A stretch of 64,000 nucleotides of DNA from an uncultured Comamonadaceae bacterium (GCA_946482595.1 CAMLSD010000012.1:6660-70659); one strand, 5' to 3'. Positions 6,914 to 16,709 are shown, numbered from the stretch's first letter. A program made the numbers and translations. Notes: generated from the sequence alone by a model not told the origin.

Positions 6914-9648
6914 AGCGCGAGCACGGCGTCGCGCTGCGGGGCCAGCGTGGCCGGCTCGAACTGGGTGGCCTGTTCATTGAGCCGTGCCTTGTGCTGGGCC
7001 CGGCGCAGCTCGCGGTAGGCGTTGGCCGCCTGCGTGCCCACGCCGGCCGGCAGCAGCCCGGCCTGCTCGGCACGCTGCAGCAGGGCGATGTTGCCGACGT
7101 TGTCGTGCAGCTCGGGGTGGGTGGCACCATGCGCCAGCACCAGATACTGCACCGCAAACTCGACGTCCATCATGGCGCCCGGGCTGTGCTTGACGTCAAA
7201 GCCTGCGCCGCGCACCGGATGCGCCTGACGCACCTTCTCGCGCATGGCCTTGATCTCGTCGCGCAGCGCTCGCTGGTCCCGCACGGCGGCGATCACGTCG
7301 CGGCGTACGGCCTCGAAGCGCGGTGCGATGGTGCTGTCGCCGGCACAAAAGCGCGCACGGGTGATCGCCTGGTGCTCCCAGGTCCATGCCGTGTTGCTGC
7401 CGCGACCGCGCTGGTAGTCCTCGAACGACTTGAGCGAAGTCACGAGCAGGCCGGAGTTGCCGTTGGGCCGCAGCGCCGTGTCGATCTCGAACAGCTCGCC
7501 GGCGGCGGTGCGCAGCGTGAGCCAGGTGATCAGCTTGCGGGCAAAGGCGGCGTAGATCTCGGGCGCGCGCTCATCCTCGTCGTCGAACAGAAAGACCACG
7601 TCGAGGTCGCTGCCGTAGCCCAGCTCCTTGCCACCCAGCTTGCCGTAGGCAATGACGGCAAAACGCGGCGTGTCGATGTGCCGCTGGCGCAGGTGTGTCC
7701 AGGCCCAGCGCATCGTGCACTCGACCGTGGCATCGGCCAGCAGCGACAGGTCGTCGGCCACCTGCTCGACGCTGACATGCCCTTCGACGTCGCGCACCAG
7801 GGTGCGGAACACCTCGGCATGGTGGGCCCGGCGCAGGGTGTCGAGCAGGGATTCTTCGTCGGCCTGGCCGGACCGGCCCCAGGCGTCGTGGCGCTGTTCA
7901 AGGTCGCGCACGAAGGCCTCGGGCTCGAAGCGGGTGTAGATCAGGCGCGGGTCGGCCAGTTCGTCGATGACCCCCGGATGGCGCATCAGGTAGCGCATCG
8001 GCCAGCGGGCCAGGCCCAGCAGGCGCAGCAGGCGACGCTGGACCTCGGGGCGCTCGACCAGCAGCGCCACATAGCTTTCGCGCCGCAGCAAGGGCTCGAT
8101 CCAGTCGACAAAACGCACCGCAGCGTCGATCTCGCAATCACCCTGATCGACGGCCTGCGCGGCACGCAGGATGAGCTTGCCCAGGCGTTGTTTGGTCTCT
8201 TCGCGCAGCGCCGCGATGCGCGGGTGGTCGGCCCAGGGTTTGACGCGCTCGGCCAGCGGTCCGGGCAGGCGCTCGAGGAAGGCGTCCTGGTCGAGCGACG
8301 GCGCAGGCTGGCCACACCCTTTGCAGCCGCCCGAACCCGGCTTGGGCGCCTGGCCGTCGTGCAGCAGGGCGTCGAACTCGAGCGCGACGAACTCGCGGGT
8401 TTCGCCCAGCATCTCGAGCAGTTCGCAGGCGTCGGCGGTGCAGCTCATGCCCATGCTGCCGGCGATCCAGCGCAGGTCGCCGTCGCCGGTGGGCAGCATG
8501 TGGGTCTGCTGATCGTCGAGGTACTGGATGCGATGCTCCACGCGCCGCAGGAAGACGTAGGCCTGGGCCAGGCGCTCTGCCGTCTCGGGCTTGACCACAC
8601 CCACACCGGTCAGGCGCTCCAGTGCCCGCAGCGTGGAGCGGGTGCGGATCTCGGGGAACTGCCCCCCACGCACGACCTGCAGCAATTGCACGGTGAATTC
8701 GATCTCGCGGATGCCACCACGCGACAGCTTGACGTCGTTGGCACGTTCGGGGCGGCCCGCCGCCCGGCGCTGCGCCTCGTCGCGCACCTTGCGGTGCAGG
8801 CTGCGCAGGCCTTCGAACACGCCGTAGTCGAGGTAGCGACGGAACACGAAGGGGATCACCACCTCGCGCAACTGGAGCGCCCGGCCGGACTGCACCGAGG
8901 CGATCGGCGCCACCACCCGGCTCTTGAGCCAGGCAAAACGCTCCCATTCGCGTCCCTGCACGAGGAAGTATTCCTCCAGCATGGCCAGGCTCACCACCGG
9001 CGGGCCGGAGTTGCCGTTCGGCCGCAGCGCGAGGTCGACGCGGAACACGAAACCGTCCTCGGTGGTGTCGCCGATCAGCGTGTACAGGCTGCGGGCCACG
9101 TGCGAGAAATACTCATGGGCCGTGATGACACCGCCGCCATCAGGCCGCCCGGCGGTCTGGCCGTCTTCTTCGTACAGGTAGATCAGGTCGATGTCGGACG
9201 AGACGTTGAGCTCGCGCCCGCCGAGCTTGCCCATGCCCACGACCCAGAAGTCGATGCGCTGGCCGGCCGCATTGAGCGGGGCACCGAAGCGCGCATCCTG
9301 CTCGGCCTGGGCTGCCGCCAGCGCGCGGTCGAGGGTGATTTCAGCCAGCTCGGTCATCGCCCGCGCCACGTCGGCCATCGCGGCATCGCATTCGACGTCC
9401 AGCACGGCCAGCCGTTCCAGCGTGAGCTGGCGCGCCACCCGCAGGGCCGACGGCAGGCCGCGGCCGGTGGCCAGCAGGGCGTCGATCAGGGCGGCAATGG
9501 TGTCGGCCCGCGGCATGCCCGGCGGCAGCAGGTTCAGCTCGTCGGCATATCGCCGGCGGATGCGCTGCACGAAACGGGAGTGGTCGGCCTGCACCCGGGG
9601 CACGCTCAGGCCGGCGCCGGAGCTCGTTACATCGTCAATGAAACCCAT
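6889..9648 (-). CDS. glnE: Bifunctional glutamine synthetase adenylyltransferase/deadenylase
   Basis: 919-residue GlnE, close to the usual length of about 900-950. It adds AMP to glutamine synthetase or removes it, in response to PII (GlnB) and glutamine. Two nucleotidyltransferase cores are visible: the N-terminal one with 'GMGKLGGRELNVSSDIDLIYLY' (deadenylylation) and the C-terminal one with 'AYGKLGGKELGYGSDLDVVFLF' (adenylylation), both with the metal-binding D-x-D. The start at 9648 lies 85 bases from the divergent yhdP start, so promoters must be packed into that gap. The 3' end overlaps rrtA, suggesting coupled expression. Confidence 0.96.
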   Translation of the reverse strand: MGFIDDVTSSGAGLSVPRVQADHSRFVQRIRRRYADELNLLPPGMPRADTIAALIDALLATGRGLPSALRVARQLTLERLAVLDVECDAAMADVARAMTELAEITLDRALAAAQAEQDARFGAPLNAAGQRIDFWVVGMGKLGGRELNVSSDIDLIYLYEEDGQTAGRPDGGGVITAHEYFSHVARSLYTLIGDTTEDGFVFRVDLALRPNGNSGPPVVSLAMLEEYFLVQGREWERFAWLKSRVVAPIASVQSGRALQLREVVIPFVFRRYLDYGVFEGLRSLHRKVRDEAQRRAAGRPERANDVKLSRGGIREIEFTVQLLQVVRGGQFPEIRTRSTLRALERLTGVGVVKPETAERLAQAYVFLRRVEHRIQYLDDQQTHMLPTGDGDLRWIAGSMGMSCTADACELLEMLGETREFVALEFDALLHDGQAPKPGSGGCKGCGQPAPSLDQDAFLERLPGPLAERVKPWADHPRIAALREETKQRLGKLILRAAQAVDQGDCEIDAAVRFVDWIEPLLRRESYVALLVERPEVQRRLLRLLGLARWPMRYLMRHPGVIDELADPRLIYTRFEPEAFVRDLEQRHDAWGRSGQADEESLLDTLRRAHHAEVFRTLVRDVEGHVSVEQVADDLSLLADATVECTMRWAWTHLRQRHIDTPRFAVIAYGKLGGKELGYGSDLDVVFLFDDEDERAPEIYAAFARKLITWLTLRTAAGELFEIDTALRPNGNSGLLVTSLKSFEDYQRGRGSNTAWTWEHQAITRARFCAGDSTIAPRFEAVRRDVIAAVRDQRALRDEIKAMREKVRQAHPVRGAGFDVKHSPGAMMDVEFAVQYLVLAHGATHPELHDNVGNIALLQRAEQAGLLPAGVGTQAANAYRELRRAQHKARLNEQATQFEPATLAPQRDAVLALWQHVFSD

Positions 9649-9733
9649 CGTACTGCCTCGGGTCTAGATGCAGGATACTGTGATCTGTGGCCAGCGCGCA
9701 CTGCGGCGCGGTCCGTGCTGTGGCTTCCCGTTC

Positions 9734-12700
9734 ATGTCCCTGTTTCCCTCTCCGACCTTGCTCGCGCCTGCATGGCGCATCCTGCGCACCGCTGTGCGCA
9801 TCGTCGGCAGTGTGGTTTTTCTGGCGTGGAGCCTCATGTTGGTCGGCTGGCTGGTTCTCCACTGGGCGATTCTGCCGCGAATCAGCGAATGGCGCCCACA
9901 GATCGAGCAGGCTGCCACACGTGCACTAGGGGTGCCGGTCCAGATCGGCCACATCCGTGTCGAATCTCACGGCTGGATCCCCACCCTGGAACTGCGGGAC
10001 GTCGTGCTGCGCGATGCCGCGGGCCGGGAGTCGCTGCGCCTGGAACGCGCCGTCGCGGCCGTGTCGACCACCTCGCTCGTCCAGTTCGAGTTGCGCCTGC
10101 GGCAACTGCTGATCGACCGGCCCACGCTGGACGTGCGGCGCGACCCCCAGGGCCGCATCCTGGTGGCCGGCATCGACCTGTCACCCCGGCACGCCGACCC
10201 CGACGCCTCGTCCGACTGGTTCTTCAGCCAGACCGAGTTCGTGATCCGCCAGGGCACGCTGCGCTGGATCGACGAGCTGCGCCAGGCCAGCCCGCTGGCG
10301 CTGGCCGACGTCGACCTGGTGTTGCGCAACGGCTCGCGGCTGGGCTCGCGGCGCCACGACTGGCGGCTCGATGCCAGCCCGCCGGCGGCCTGGGGCGGCC
10401 GGTTTTCGGTGCGCGGCCGCTTCACCCATCCACTGTGGGCGCGGCCTGGCGACATCTCGCGCTGGTCGGGCCAGGCCTATGCCGAGTTGCCGCACACCGA
10501 TGTCAGCCGGCTGCGCGAGCATGTCGACCTGCCGTTCGAGCTGTCGCAGGGCCTGGGCGCCGTGCGGGCCTGGGTCGACATCGACGCCGGCCGGGTGGTG
10601 GGCGCCACCGCCGACACGGCCCTGACGGCGGTGAGCCTGAAGCTGGCCCCGGAGCTCCTGCCGCTGCGGCTGGCCGAGGTGCGCGGGCGCGTCTCGGGCC
10701 AGCACCATGCCAAGGGCTATGCCTTCGGCGTCAGCGGACTGAGCTTCACGGCCGAACTGACCGAAGCGCCTGCCACCGGCGCCACCCCGGCACCTGCCCC
10801 CCACGCGGGGGACACCGCCGTGACCATGGTGAGCTGGCCGGCGTCGAACCTGAGCCTGAGCTGGCAGCAACTGCCGGACCAGCCGATGAGCGGCGGTGAA
10901 CTGAAGGCCGATCGCATCGACCTCGGCCTGCTGGCGCGTCTGGCCGAACGCCTGCCGTTGGGCCTGCCGGCCCGGCAGATGCTGGCCGACCTGGCCCCCC
11001 AGGGGCAGGCGCACGAACTGCGCCTGAGCTGGCAGGGGCCGCCCGACGCGCCGGTGGGCTATCGGGCCGAAGGACGTATCGAGGGGCTGCAGCTCGCGGC
11101 GGCCCAGGCCGGCACGCCCCGCAGCGGGCGCGATGGCGACCATCCCGTCGGGCGACCCGGCATCGAGGGCGCCACCATCCGCTTCAGCGCAACCCACCAG
11201 GGCGGCCATGCCCAGGTGACGATCCATGACGGCGGCATGACCTTCCCAGGCGTGTTCGACGAACCCACCATCGCACTGCAGCGTCTCAGCGCGCAGTTCG
11301 ACTGGACCCTGGACCGCCCGCCACGCTCGCCGATCACCGATCTGGCCGGGGTGGAGCTGCGTGTCACTGAAGCCAGCTTTGCCAACGCCGACGCAGAAGG
11401 CGAGCTTCAGGCCACCTGGCGCACCGGCAAGCAGCCGGGCGTGGGCAGTGGCGCCCGCCTGCCCGGTGTGCTGGACCTCACCGGACGGCTCACGCGAGCC
11501 GACGCCACCCGCACCTGGCGCTACCTGCCCACCGGCATTCCGGCCCATGTGCGCGACTACGTCCGCCGGGCCGTGATCGTCGGCAGCTCGTCGGGAGTGG
11601 ACTTCCTGGTCAAGGGGGATCTCTGGGACTTCCCCTATGGCGCCCCCGCCCAGGGCCAGTTCCGCATCGCCTCGCGGATCGACAACGCCAGCTTCGCCTA
11701 CGTGCCGGCCGAGGGTGACCAGCCCTCGCCCTGGCCGGCCTTCACCCAGGTGCGCGGCGACCTGATCTTCGACCGCACCTCGATGCTGATCCGCAACGCG
11801 CGAGCCCGTCTGTACGGCTTCGAACTGCAGGGCGTGCAGGGCGGTATCGCCGACCTCGCGAACGATTCCGTGCTCACGCTGGAGGGCGCCGGCAGCGGCC
11901 CGCTGGCCGATGCGCTGAGATTTGTCGGCAGCACGCCGGTGAACGACTGGACCGGACAGGCACTGGGCCAGGCGACCGGCACCGGCGACGCCGGTCTGAA
12001 GCTGGCGGTGCAGATCCCGCTGTCGAACATCGACCGCGCGCGGGTGCAGGGGACGATCACGCTGAAAGGCAACGACGTGCAGATCCGCCCGGACCTGCCT
12101 CGGCTGGCCGAATCCCGCGGGCAGGTGGAATTCTCCGACCGGGGCTTTGCCGTACGCGGCGCCCGAGCGCAGGTGCTGGGCGGCGAGGCGGCCTTCGAGG
12201 GGGGCACCCAGAAGGACGGCTCGCTGCTGTTCACCGGCCAGGGGACGGTCACCGCGGCCGCCATGCGCCAGGCCAATCACTGGCCCGCCCTTCCCTACCT
12301 GGCCGAGCACCTGCAGGGTCAGACGACCTACCGGCTGCAGCTGGGGGTGCATGGCGGCCATCCCGAGCTGTCGCTCAGCAGCAGCCTGGCCGGCATGGCC
12401 ATCAACCTGCCCGCCCCGCTGGCCAAGCCGGCCGGCACCAGCCTGCCACTCAAGGTCGACCTCACGCTCGACCGCAGCAGCCTGGCGGCGGGCCAGACGC
12501 CACGCGACCGGCTCGCCGTGGAACTGGGCCCGGGGGTGAAACTGGCCTACCTGCGTGAACTGGCCCCCGGCGGACCGCGCGTGCTGCGCGGTGGCGTGGG
12601 CATCAATGAAGCCGCACCACAGCCGGCCAGCGGCGTGGCCGCGGCGGTGGACCTGCCGGCACTTGACGTTGACGCCTGGCAGGACGTGGCCGAGACCTTC

Positions 12701-13900
12701 GGCACACCGGCTGGCGAGGGTGCCAGTGGCTACCTGCCCGGCACGCTCAGCCTGAAGACACGCGCGCTCACGCACAGCGGCCGCACGATCACGATGCTCA
12801 AGCTCGACGCGAGCGAACGCGCCGGCGTCTGGCGAGCCCAGCTCGATGCCGACCAACTCGACGGCTATGTGGAATACCGCCCCGGCACCGAGCGCCAGGC
12901 CGGCCGGGTGTTTGCCCGTCTGGGCCACCTGTCGATGCCTGAAAGCGAGGCCGACCCGCTCGCCTCGACCCTCGATCAGAACTCGCCGCAGGCCCCGGCA
13001 CTGGACATCGTCGTCGACGACTTCGAGTTGCGTGGCATCCGCCTGGGCCGCCTGGAGATCGACGCGACCAACCGCCTGACCGGCGAGATCCGTGAATGGC
13101 GGATGAACCGCTTCAATCTCACGCTGCCCGAAGCCCAGCTCACTGCCAGCGGCAGCTGGCATGCCGTCAAAGGCGCCGTGGCCGGCACACCGCCGCGCGC
13201 CGAGATGGACTTCCGGCTCGACATCACCGACAGCGGCGGCCTGCTGAACCGGCTCGGCCAGCGCGACGTGGTACGTGGCGGCAAGGGCCGCATGGCCGGA
13301 CAGATCAGCTGGGCCGGCTCGCCGCTGTCGCCGGACTTCCCGAGCATGGGCGGGCAGTTCAGTGTGGAAGTGCAGAAGGGCCAGTTCCTGAAGGCCGATC
13401 CCGGCATCGCCAAGCTGGCCGGGATCCTGAGTCTGCAGGCCCTGCCGCGCCGACTGGTGCTGGACTTCCGGGACGTGTTCCAGGAGGGGTTCGCATTCGA
13501 CCTGTTCTCGGGCGACGTGAGCATCTCGCGTGGGGTGGCGCGCACCAACAACCTGAGGCTGCGCGGCGTGTCGGCCGCGGTGTTGATGGAAGGCAGTGCC
13601 GACATCCACCTGGAAACCCAGGATCTGCGCGTGGTGGTGGTGCCCGAGATCAACGCCGGCACGGCCTCGCTGGCGTATGCCGCCATCAACCCGGCCGTCG
13701 GGCTGGGCACCTTCCTGGCGCAGATGTTCCTGCGCAAGCCGATGATGCAGGCCGGCACGCGCGAATTCCACGTCACGGGGCCGTGGGCGGATCCGAAGGT
13801 CGAACCGATCGAACGCAAACCGGGCACCCCGCTGCCCGAGCAGCTCGACCGCGAGCCGGTGAGCCTGCTCGACGATCCGATCCGCACCGCCACGCCCTGA
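9734..13900 (+). CDS. yhdP: YhdP-family AsmA-like envelope protein (TIGR02099)
   Basis: Very large (1388 aa) envelope protein with one N-terminal membrane anchor ('VVFLAWSLMLVGWLVLHW') followed by a long beta-rich periplasmic region and the C-terminal AsmA-like module ('ADIHLETQDLRVVVVPEINAG', 'GTREFHVTGPWADP'). In Escherichia coli YhdP works with TamB and YdbH in moving phospholipids to the outer membrane. I start at the ATG at 9734 because it places the anchor at residues 22-48; a longer frame to 9668 would add a low-complexity Arg/Cys head. It is followed 28 bases later by the nitrilase gene, a frequent pairing in betaproteobacteria. Confidence 0.88.
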   Translation: MSLFPSPTLLAPAWRILRTAVRIVGSVVFLAWSLMLVGWLVLHWAILPRISEWRPQIEQAATRALGVPVQIGHIRVESHGWIPTLELRDVVLRDAAGRESLRLERAVAAVSTTSLVQFELRLRQLLIDRPTLDVRRDPQGRILVAGIDLSPRHADPDASSDWFFSQTEFVIRQGTLRWIDELRQASPLALADVDLVLRNGSRLGSRRHDWRLDASPPAAWGGRFSVRGRFTHPLWARPGDISRWSGQAYAELPHTDVSRLREHVDLPFELSQGLGAVRAWVDIDAGRVVGATADTALTAVSLKLAPELLPLRLAEVRGRVSGQHHAKGYAFGVSGLSFTAELTEAPATGATPAPAPHAGDTAVTMVSWPASNLSLSWQQLPDQPMSGGELKADRIDLGLLARLAERLPLGLPARQMLADLAPQGQAHELRLSWQGPPDAPVGYRAEGRIEGLQLAAAQAGTPRSGRDGDHPVGRPGIEGATIRFSATHQGGHAQVTIHDGGMTFPGVFDEPTIALQRLSAQFDWTLDRPPRSPITDLAGVELRVTEASFANADAEGELQATWRTGKQPGVGSGARLPGVLDLTGRLTRADATRTWRYLPTGIPAHVRDYVRRAVIVGSSSGVDFLVKGDLWDFPYGAPAQGQFRIASRIDNASFAYVPAEGDQPSPWPAFTQVRGDLIFDRTSMLIRNARARLYGFELQGVQGGIADLANDSVLTLEGAGSGPLADALRFVGSTPVNDWTGQALGQATGTGDAGLKLAVQIPLSNIDRARVQGTITLKGNDVQIRPDLPRLAESRGQVEFSDRGFAVRGARAQVLGGEAAFEGGTQKDGSLLFTGQGTVTAAAMRQANHWPALPYLAEHLQGQTTYRLQLGVHGGHPELSLSSSLAGMAINLPAPLAKPAGTSLPLKVDLTLDRSSLAAGQTPRDRLAVELGPGVKLAYLRELAPGGPRVLRGGVGINEAAPQPASGVAAAVDLPALDVDAWQDVAETFGTPAGEGASGYLPGTLSLKTRALTHSGRTITMLKLDASERAGVWRAQLDADQLDGYVEYRPGTERQAGRVFARLGHLSMPESEADPLASTLDQNSPQAPALDIVVDDFELRGIRLGRLEIDATNRLTGEIREWRMNRFNLTLPEAQLTASGSWHAVKGAVAGTPPRAEMDFRLDITDSGGLLNRLGQRDVVRGGKGRMAGQISWAGSPLSPDFPSMGGQFSVEVQKGQFLKADPGIAKLAGILSLQALPRRLVLDFRDVFQEGFAFDLFSGDVSISRGVARTNNLRLRGVSAAVLMEGSADIHLETQDLRVVVVPEINAGTASLAYAAINPAVGLGTFLAQMFLRKPMMQAGTREFHVTGPWADPKVEPIERKPGTPLPEQLDREPVSLLDDPIRTATP

Positions 13901-13928
13901 AGTCCCGCCCCCCGATGAAAGGCACCCC

Positions 13929-14756
13929 ATGAAGATCGCAGCTGTCCAGATGGTGTCCGGCCTGTCGCGCGACGAGAACCTGCAGCGCGCCTGCGCACTG
14001 GTGGCCGAAGCGGCCGCCGCCGGCGCGGAGGTGGTGGGCCTGCCCGAGAACTTTGCCTTCATGGGCCGGCACGACCACGACAAGCTCGCACTGGCCGAGC
14101 CCGATGGCGACGGGCCGATCCAGGCCGCACTGGCCGATGCGGCACGCACCCACCAGATCGTGCTGGTGGGCGGCACGCTGCCGCTGCGGACCGGCGATCC
14201 CCAGCGGGTCACCAACACACTGCTGGTCTTCGGCCCGGACGGCTCACGGCTGGCGCGCTACGACAAGATCCACCTGTTCCGCTATGACGAGGTCACGCCC
14301 GAAGGCCGCAAGCAGTACGACGAGGGTGTGGTGCTCGCTGCCGGCCGCACGCCGGTCGCCTGCGAGGTGCACACGCGCTCGGGCCGCCGCCTGCGCATGG
14401 GCTTGAGCATCTGCTACGACCTGCGCTTTCCGGAGCTGTACCGGCAGATGATGCAGCCGCCGTGCGACCTGCTCCTGGTGCCCTCGGCCTTCACCTGGAC
14501 CACCGGGCAGGCCCACTGGGAGCTGCTGCTGAGGGCGCGCGCCGTCGAGAACCAGTGCCATGTGATGGCGCCGGCCCAGGGCGGGCGGCACGAGAACGGC
14601 CGACGCACCTGGGGTCACAGCGTGGTGATCGACCCGTGGGGCGAGGTGCTCGCCTGTCACGCTGACGGCGAAGGCTGCGCGGTGGCCACGCTCGACGCAG
14701 AGGTCACCGCGCAGGTCCGCGCCCGCCTGCCCGCCCTGCAGCATCGCTGCCTCTGA
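13929..14756 (+). CDS. Carbon-nitrogen hydrolase (Nit1-like, probable deaminated glutathione amidase)
   Basis: 275-residue nitrilase-superfamily amidase with the complete catalytic triad: E40 ('GLPEN'), K113 ('YDKIHLF') and C162 ('SICYDLRFPELYR'). The segment 'CYDLRFPELYR' and the closing 'WGHSVVIDPWGEVLA' are typical of the Nit1/YafV-related branch, whose members repair deaminated glutathione. The gene follows yhdP closely and is probably co-transcribed. Its last 53 bases overlap the convergent YqjK-like gene. Confidence 0.88.
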   Translation: MKIAAVQMVSGLSRDENLQRACALVAEAAAAGAEVVGLPENFAFMGRHDHDKLALAEPDGDGPIQAALADAARTHQIVLVGGTLPLRTGDPQRVTNTLLVFGPDGSRLARYDKIHLFRYDEVTPEGRKQYDEGVVLAAGRTPVACEVHTRSGRRLRMGLSICYDLRFPELYRQMMQPPCDLLLVPSAFTWTTGQAHWELLLRARAVENQCHVMAPAQGGRHENGRRTWGHSVVIDPWGEVLACHADGEGCAVATLDAEVTAQVRARLPALQHRCL

Positions 14757-15255
14757 CCTGCGAACGCGCCGCCAGCGCGGCCGCAAGCATCGGCAGGAAG
14801 GGGCGGACCCAGGCCAGCACGCTGCGCAGGCTGCGTACCACCCGGGCCGTGCGCAACGCGGCCCCCTGTGCCGCCCCGGCAGCCGGCCGCGCCCAGGCGG
14901 CCGCGCGCCGCGGTGCACCTGACAGCAGCAGCACCGCCAGCAGCACGCCCGCCGCCAGCGCCGCCTCGGGGTGATCGGACAGCCAGCGCATCGTGTGACT
15001 GCGCGGGAATGCACCCCGCCCGGCCACATGAGGCGCGGGCCCGGCTGCCGCGGCACCGTGGGCGCGGGACGGCGGCGCATCGGCGCGATGGGGTTCGGCT
15101 GATGCCTCGGCTGACGCAGGGGGGGCCGCCGGCGCGCGCGCGTCGGCGGCCTCGGCGCGGGCCTCCAGCAGCGCCTGCCGGCCGGCGGCAATGCGGCGGC
15201 GCAAGGCCGCCTTGGCCGCCGCGCGGTCGCCGCCGGTATCGTCCGGCCCGCTCAC
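14704..15255 (-). CDS. Hypothetical protein in the position of YqjK
   Basis: 183 residues: an Arg/Ala-rich, probably helical N-terminal half (one third alanine) and a hydrophobic segment ('ALAAGVLLAVLLLSG', about residues 99-113). It is the third gene of a yqjD-yqjE-type operon, coupled to the holin-like gene by an ATGA at 15252-15255, matching the place of yqjK in enterobacteria, though sequence resemblance is weak and composition is low-complexity. Its 3' end overlaps the nitrilase gene from the other strand by 53 bases. Confidence 0.55.
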   Translation of the reverse strand: MSGPDDTGGDRAAAKAALRRRIAAGRQALLEARAEAADARAPAAPPASAEASAEPHRADAPPSRAHGAAAAGPAPHVAGRGAFPRSHTMRWLSDHPEAALAAGVLLAVLLLSGAPRRAAAWARPAAGAAQGAALRTARVVRSLRSVLAWVRPFLPMLAAALAARSQVRGSDAAGRAGGRGPAR

Positions 15256-15659
15256 CGCTCACCTCGCAGGGCCTGCAGGTCCGCCTCGAGTTCGGCACGC
15301 AGCATGGCGAATGCCTCGTCGCCACGACGCCATTGCCGCAGCGCCGCCATGCAGGCGACCGTGCAGCCCAGGCCGGTGGCCAGGGCCACCCCGGCCACGG
15401 CCCACAGGCGCCATGGGGTGTCCCAGGCCGCCGCAATCACGAACACCCCGACAAACACCAGGGTGAGTGCCGCCAGCACCACCGCCACCAGGGACATCAG
15501 CGCCAGACGGGCCAGACGCTCCTTTTCGTCCTGCCATTCCAGGCGGGCAAGCTCGAGGCGATCGGCAGCCATGGTGCCTCCCAGCGCCAGCGCGCGCCGG
15601 GCCAGATCAAGCACCTGCTCGATCTGCGGGGCCAGCCACCGTGCAAACAAGGACGCCAC
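15252..15659 (-). CDS. Phage holin family protein (YqjE-like, Phage_holin_3_6)
   Basis: 135-residue inner-membrane protein with two adjacent hydrophobic helices (about residues 49-75 and 83-105) after a helical N-terminus rich in charged residues ('RLELARLEWQDEKERLARLA'). This is the YqjE/Phage_holin_3_6 pattern. Despite the family name, chromosomal members are stress-linked membrane proteins and nothing here suggests a prophage. It lies 13 bases after the DUF883 gene and overlaps the next gene by ATGA. Confidence 0.82.
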   Translation of the reverse strand: MASLFARWLAPQIEQVLDLARRALALGGTMAADRLELARLEWQDEKERLARLALMSLVAVVLAALTLVFVGVFVIAAAWDTPWRLWAVAGVALATGLGCTVACMAALRQWRRGDEAFAMLRAELEADLQALRGER

Positions 15660-15672
15660 GGCGGACGTCCGC

Positions 15673-16074
15673 TCAGCGGCGCGAGATCAGCAGGCCGATG
15701 GCCAGGCCCGCCAGCGCCGCCATGCCGGCCACCTTCCAGGGCTGGTCATGGGCATAGTCGTCGGCCATGCTGGCGGTGTCGCGCACCTTGCGGCTGATGT
15801 CGTGCGTGACATCGGCCATCGCTTCGCTGGCGCGGTGCAGCGAGTCCTGCACCCTTTCCTTCAGGGCCCGCACCTCGGGCATGTCGCGTACGGCCGGGTT
15901 GGACACCAGGTCTTCGAAATCAGCCTTGAGGTCGGCCCATTCACGTTCCAGCACCGAGGCGCTGTCGCGCACGCCCTGGCTGGCGGCACGTGCCGCACGG
16001 CGGCCCACACGCGCCGTGTCGTCGGCAGCGGACGTCACGGTGTCTGCAAGGTCGGGGGGGGTGGTCGTTGCCAT
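15673..16074 (-). CDS. DUF883 family protein (YqjD/ElaB-like)
   Basis: 133-residue protein with a long amphipathic helical region and one C-terminal membrane anchor ('VAGMAALAGLAIGLLISRR') preceded by the family 'DDYAHDQPWKV' segment. Relatives YqjD and ElaB are inner-membrane proteins that bind ribosomes in stationary phase. The ATG at 16074 follows an AGGAGC ribosome site 6 bases upstream, better than an in-frame start at 16143. First gene of a three-gene operon (DUF883, YqjE-like, YqjK-like). Confidence 0.87.
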   Translation of the reverse strand: MATTTPPDLADTVTSAADDTARVGRRAARAASQGVRDSASVLEREWADLKADFEDLVSNPAVRDMPEVRALKERVQDSLHRASEAMADVTHDISRKVRDTASMADDYAHDQPWKVAGMAALAGLAIGLLISRR

Positions 16075-16244
16075 CTTCAGCTCCTGGTTGGTTGGACTGC
16101 AGCCCGGCGGGCCCGTCCGTTGTGAAATGATCCGACGCGCCATCGGTCAGGACGTCGACCGATCGGCCTGCGGCCGCCTGCGGTTGGACGGCCCGGCCTT
16201 GAAAACCATTGTCCTACACGCAGGTTGCGGCAAGACGACGGAAA

Positions 16245-16709
16245 TCAAGGCGGCGGCCGCAACGCATCGAGCGCCGTGGCCACCTGGTCGAACTCGTTGG
16301 ACTTGTCGAAGAAGTGGTGGGCGCCCAGCGCCATGCAGCGCTCGCGCATCGGCCGCGAGCTGCTGTTGGTCAGCACGAGGGTGAGGGGCTGCGGATGCAG
16401 CCGGCGCAGCGCCGCCAGCACGTTGAACCCGCTGCCCTGGCGCAGCTGGAGATCGACCACGGCCGCAGCAAAGGGGCGCTCAGCCAGGGCCCGCAGGGCA
16501 TCGGCCTCGGTCTCGACCTCGGCATCGACATGAAACTCGGTGCAGCTGTGGATCAGGTCGACGAGCCGTTCGCGGATCAGCGCGGAGTCCTCGATCACGA
16601 GCACACCGCCTCGGCCCGGCGCGGAGCTGACCCGCTCAGGGGCACCTTGGGGGGTGCGCTCGGCCGGGGGCATGGATTGCGGCGAATGAAAGGATACGAG
16701 TGGGTTCAT
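16245..16709 (-). CDS. Single-domain response regulator
   Basis: 154 residues: a 35-residue Pro/Ser-rich head and one receiver domain ('VLVIEDSALIRERLVDLI', phospho-acceptor D86 in 'VVDLQLRQGSG', 'LTNSSS', lysine in 'FFDKS'). No output domain follows, so it would act by protein contact or as a phosphate sink. The ATG at 16709 has AGGAG 8 bases upstream. It lies downstream of the NarL-type regulator gene on the same strand with a 121-base gap, so it may be co-transcribed or have its own promoter. Confidence 0.87.
   Translation of the reverse strand: MNPLVSFHSPQSMPPAERTPQGAPERVSSAPGRGGVLVIEDSALIRERLVDLIHSCTEFHVDAEVETEADALRALAERPFAAAVVDLQLRQGSGFNVLAALRRLHPQPLTLVLTNSSSRPMRERCMALGAHHFFDKSNEFDQVATALDALRPPP

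Noticed and set aside
6991..10899. A 1302-codon plus-strand open frame opposite glnE
   Set aside because: Runs through glnE antisense, the divergent promoter region and out of frame into yhdP; no domain or ribosome site.
10181..14218. A 1345-codon open frame on the minus strand opposite yhdP and the nitrilase
   Set aside because: It is a shadow of the opposite-strand genes caused by high GC at third positions; it has no recognisable domain, and its neighbours' real frames show clear family motifs.
15252..15659. Holin-family protein as a sign of a prophage
   Set aside because: No other phage gene is present and the YqjD-type neighbour shows this is the chromosomal YqjE branch.
16235..16248. 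Second FNR-like box (ACGAC-N4-ATCAA) upstream of the DUF883 operon
   Set aside because: Only 8 of 10 positions match and it overlaps the 3' end of the response regulator gene; too weak to claim.
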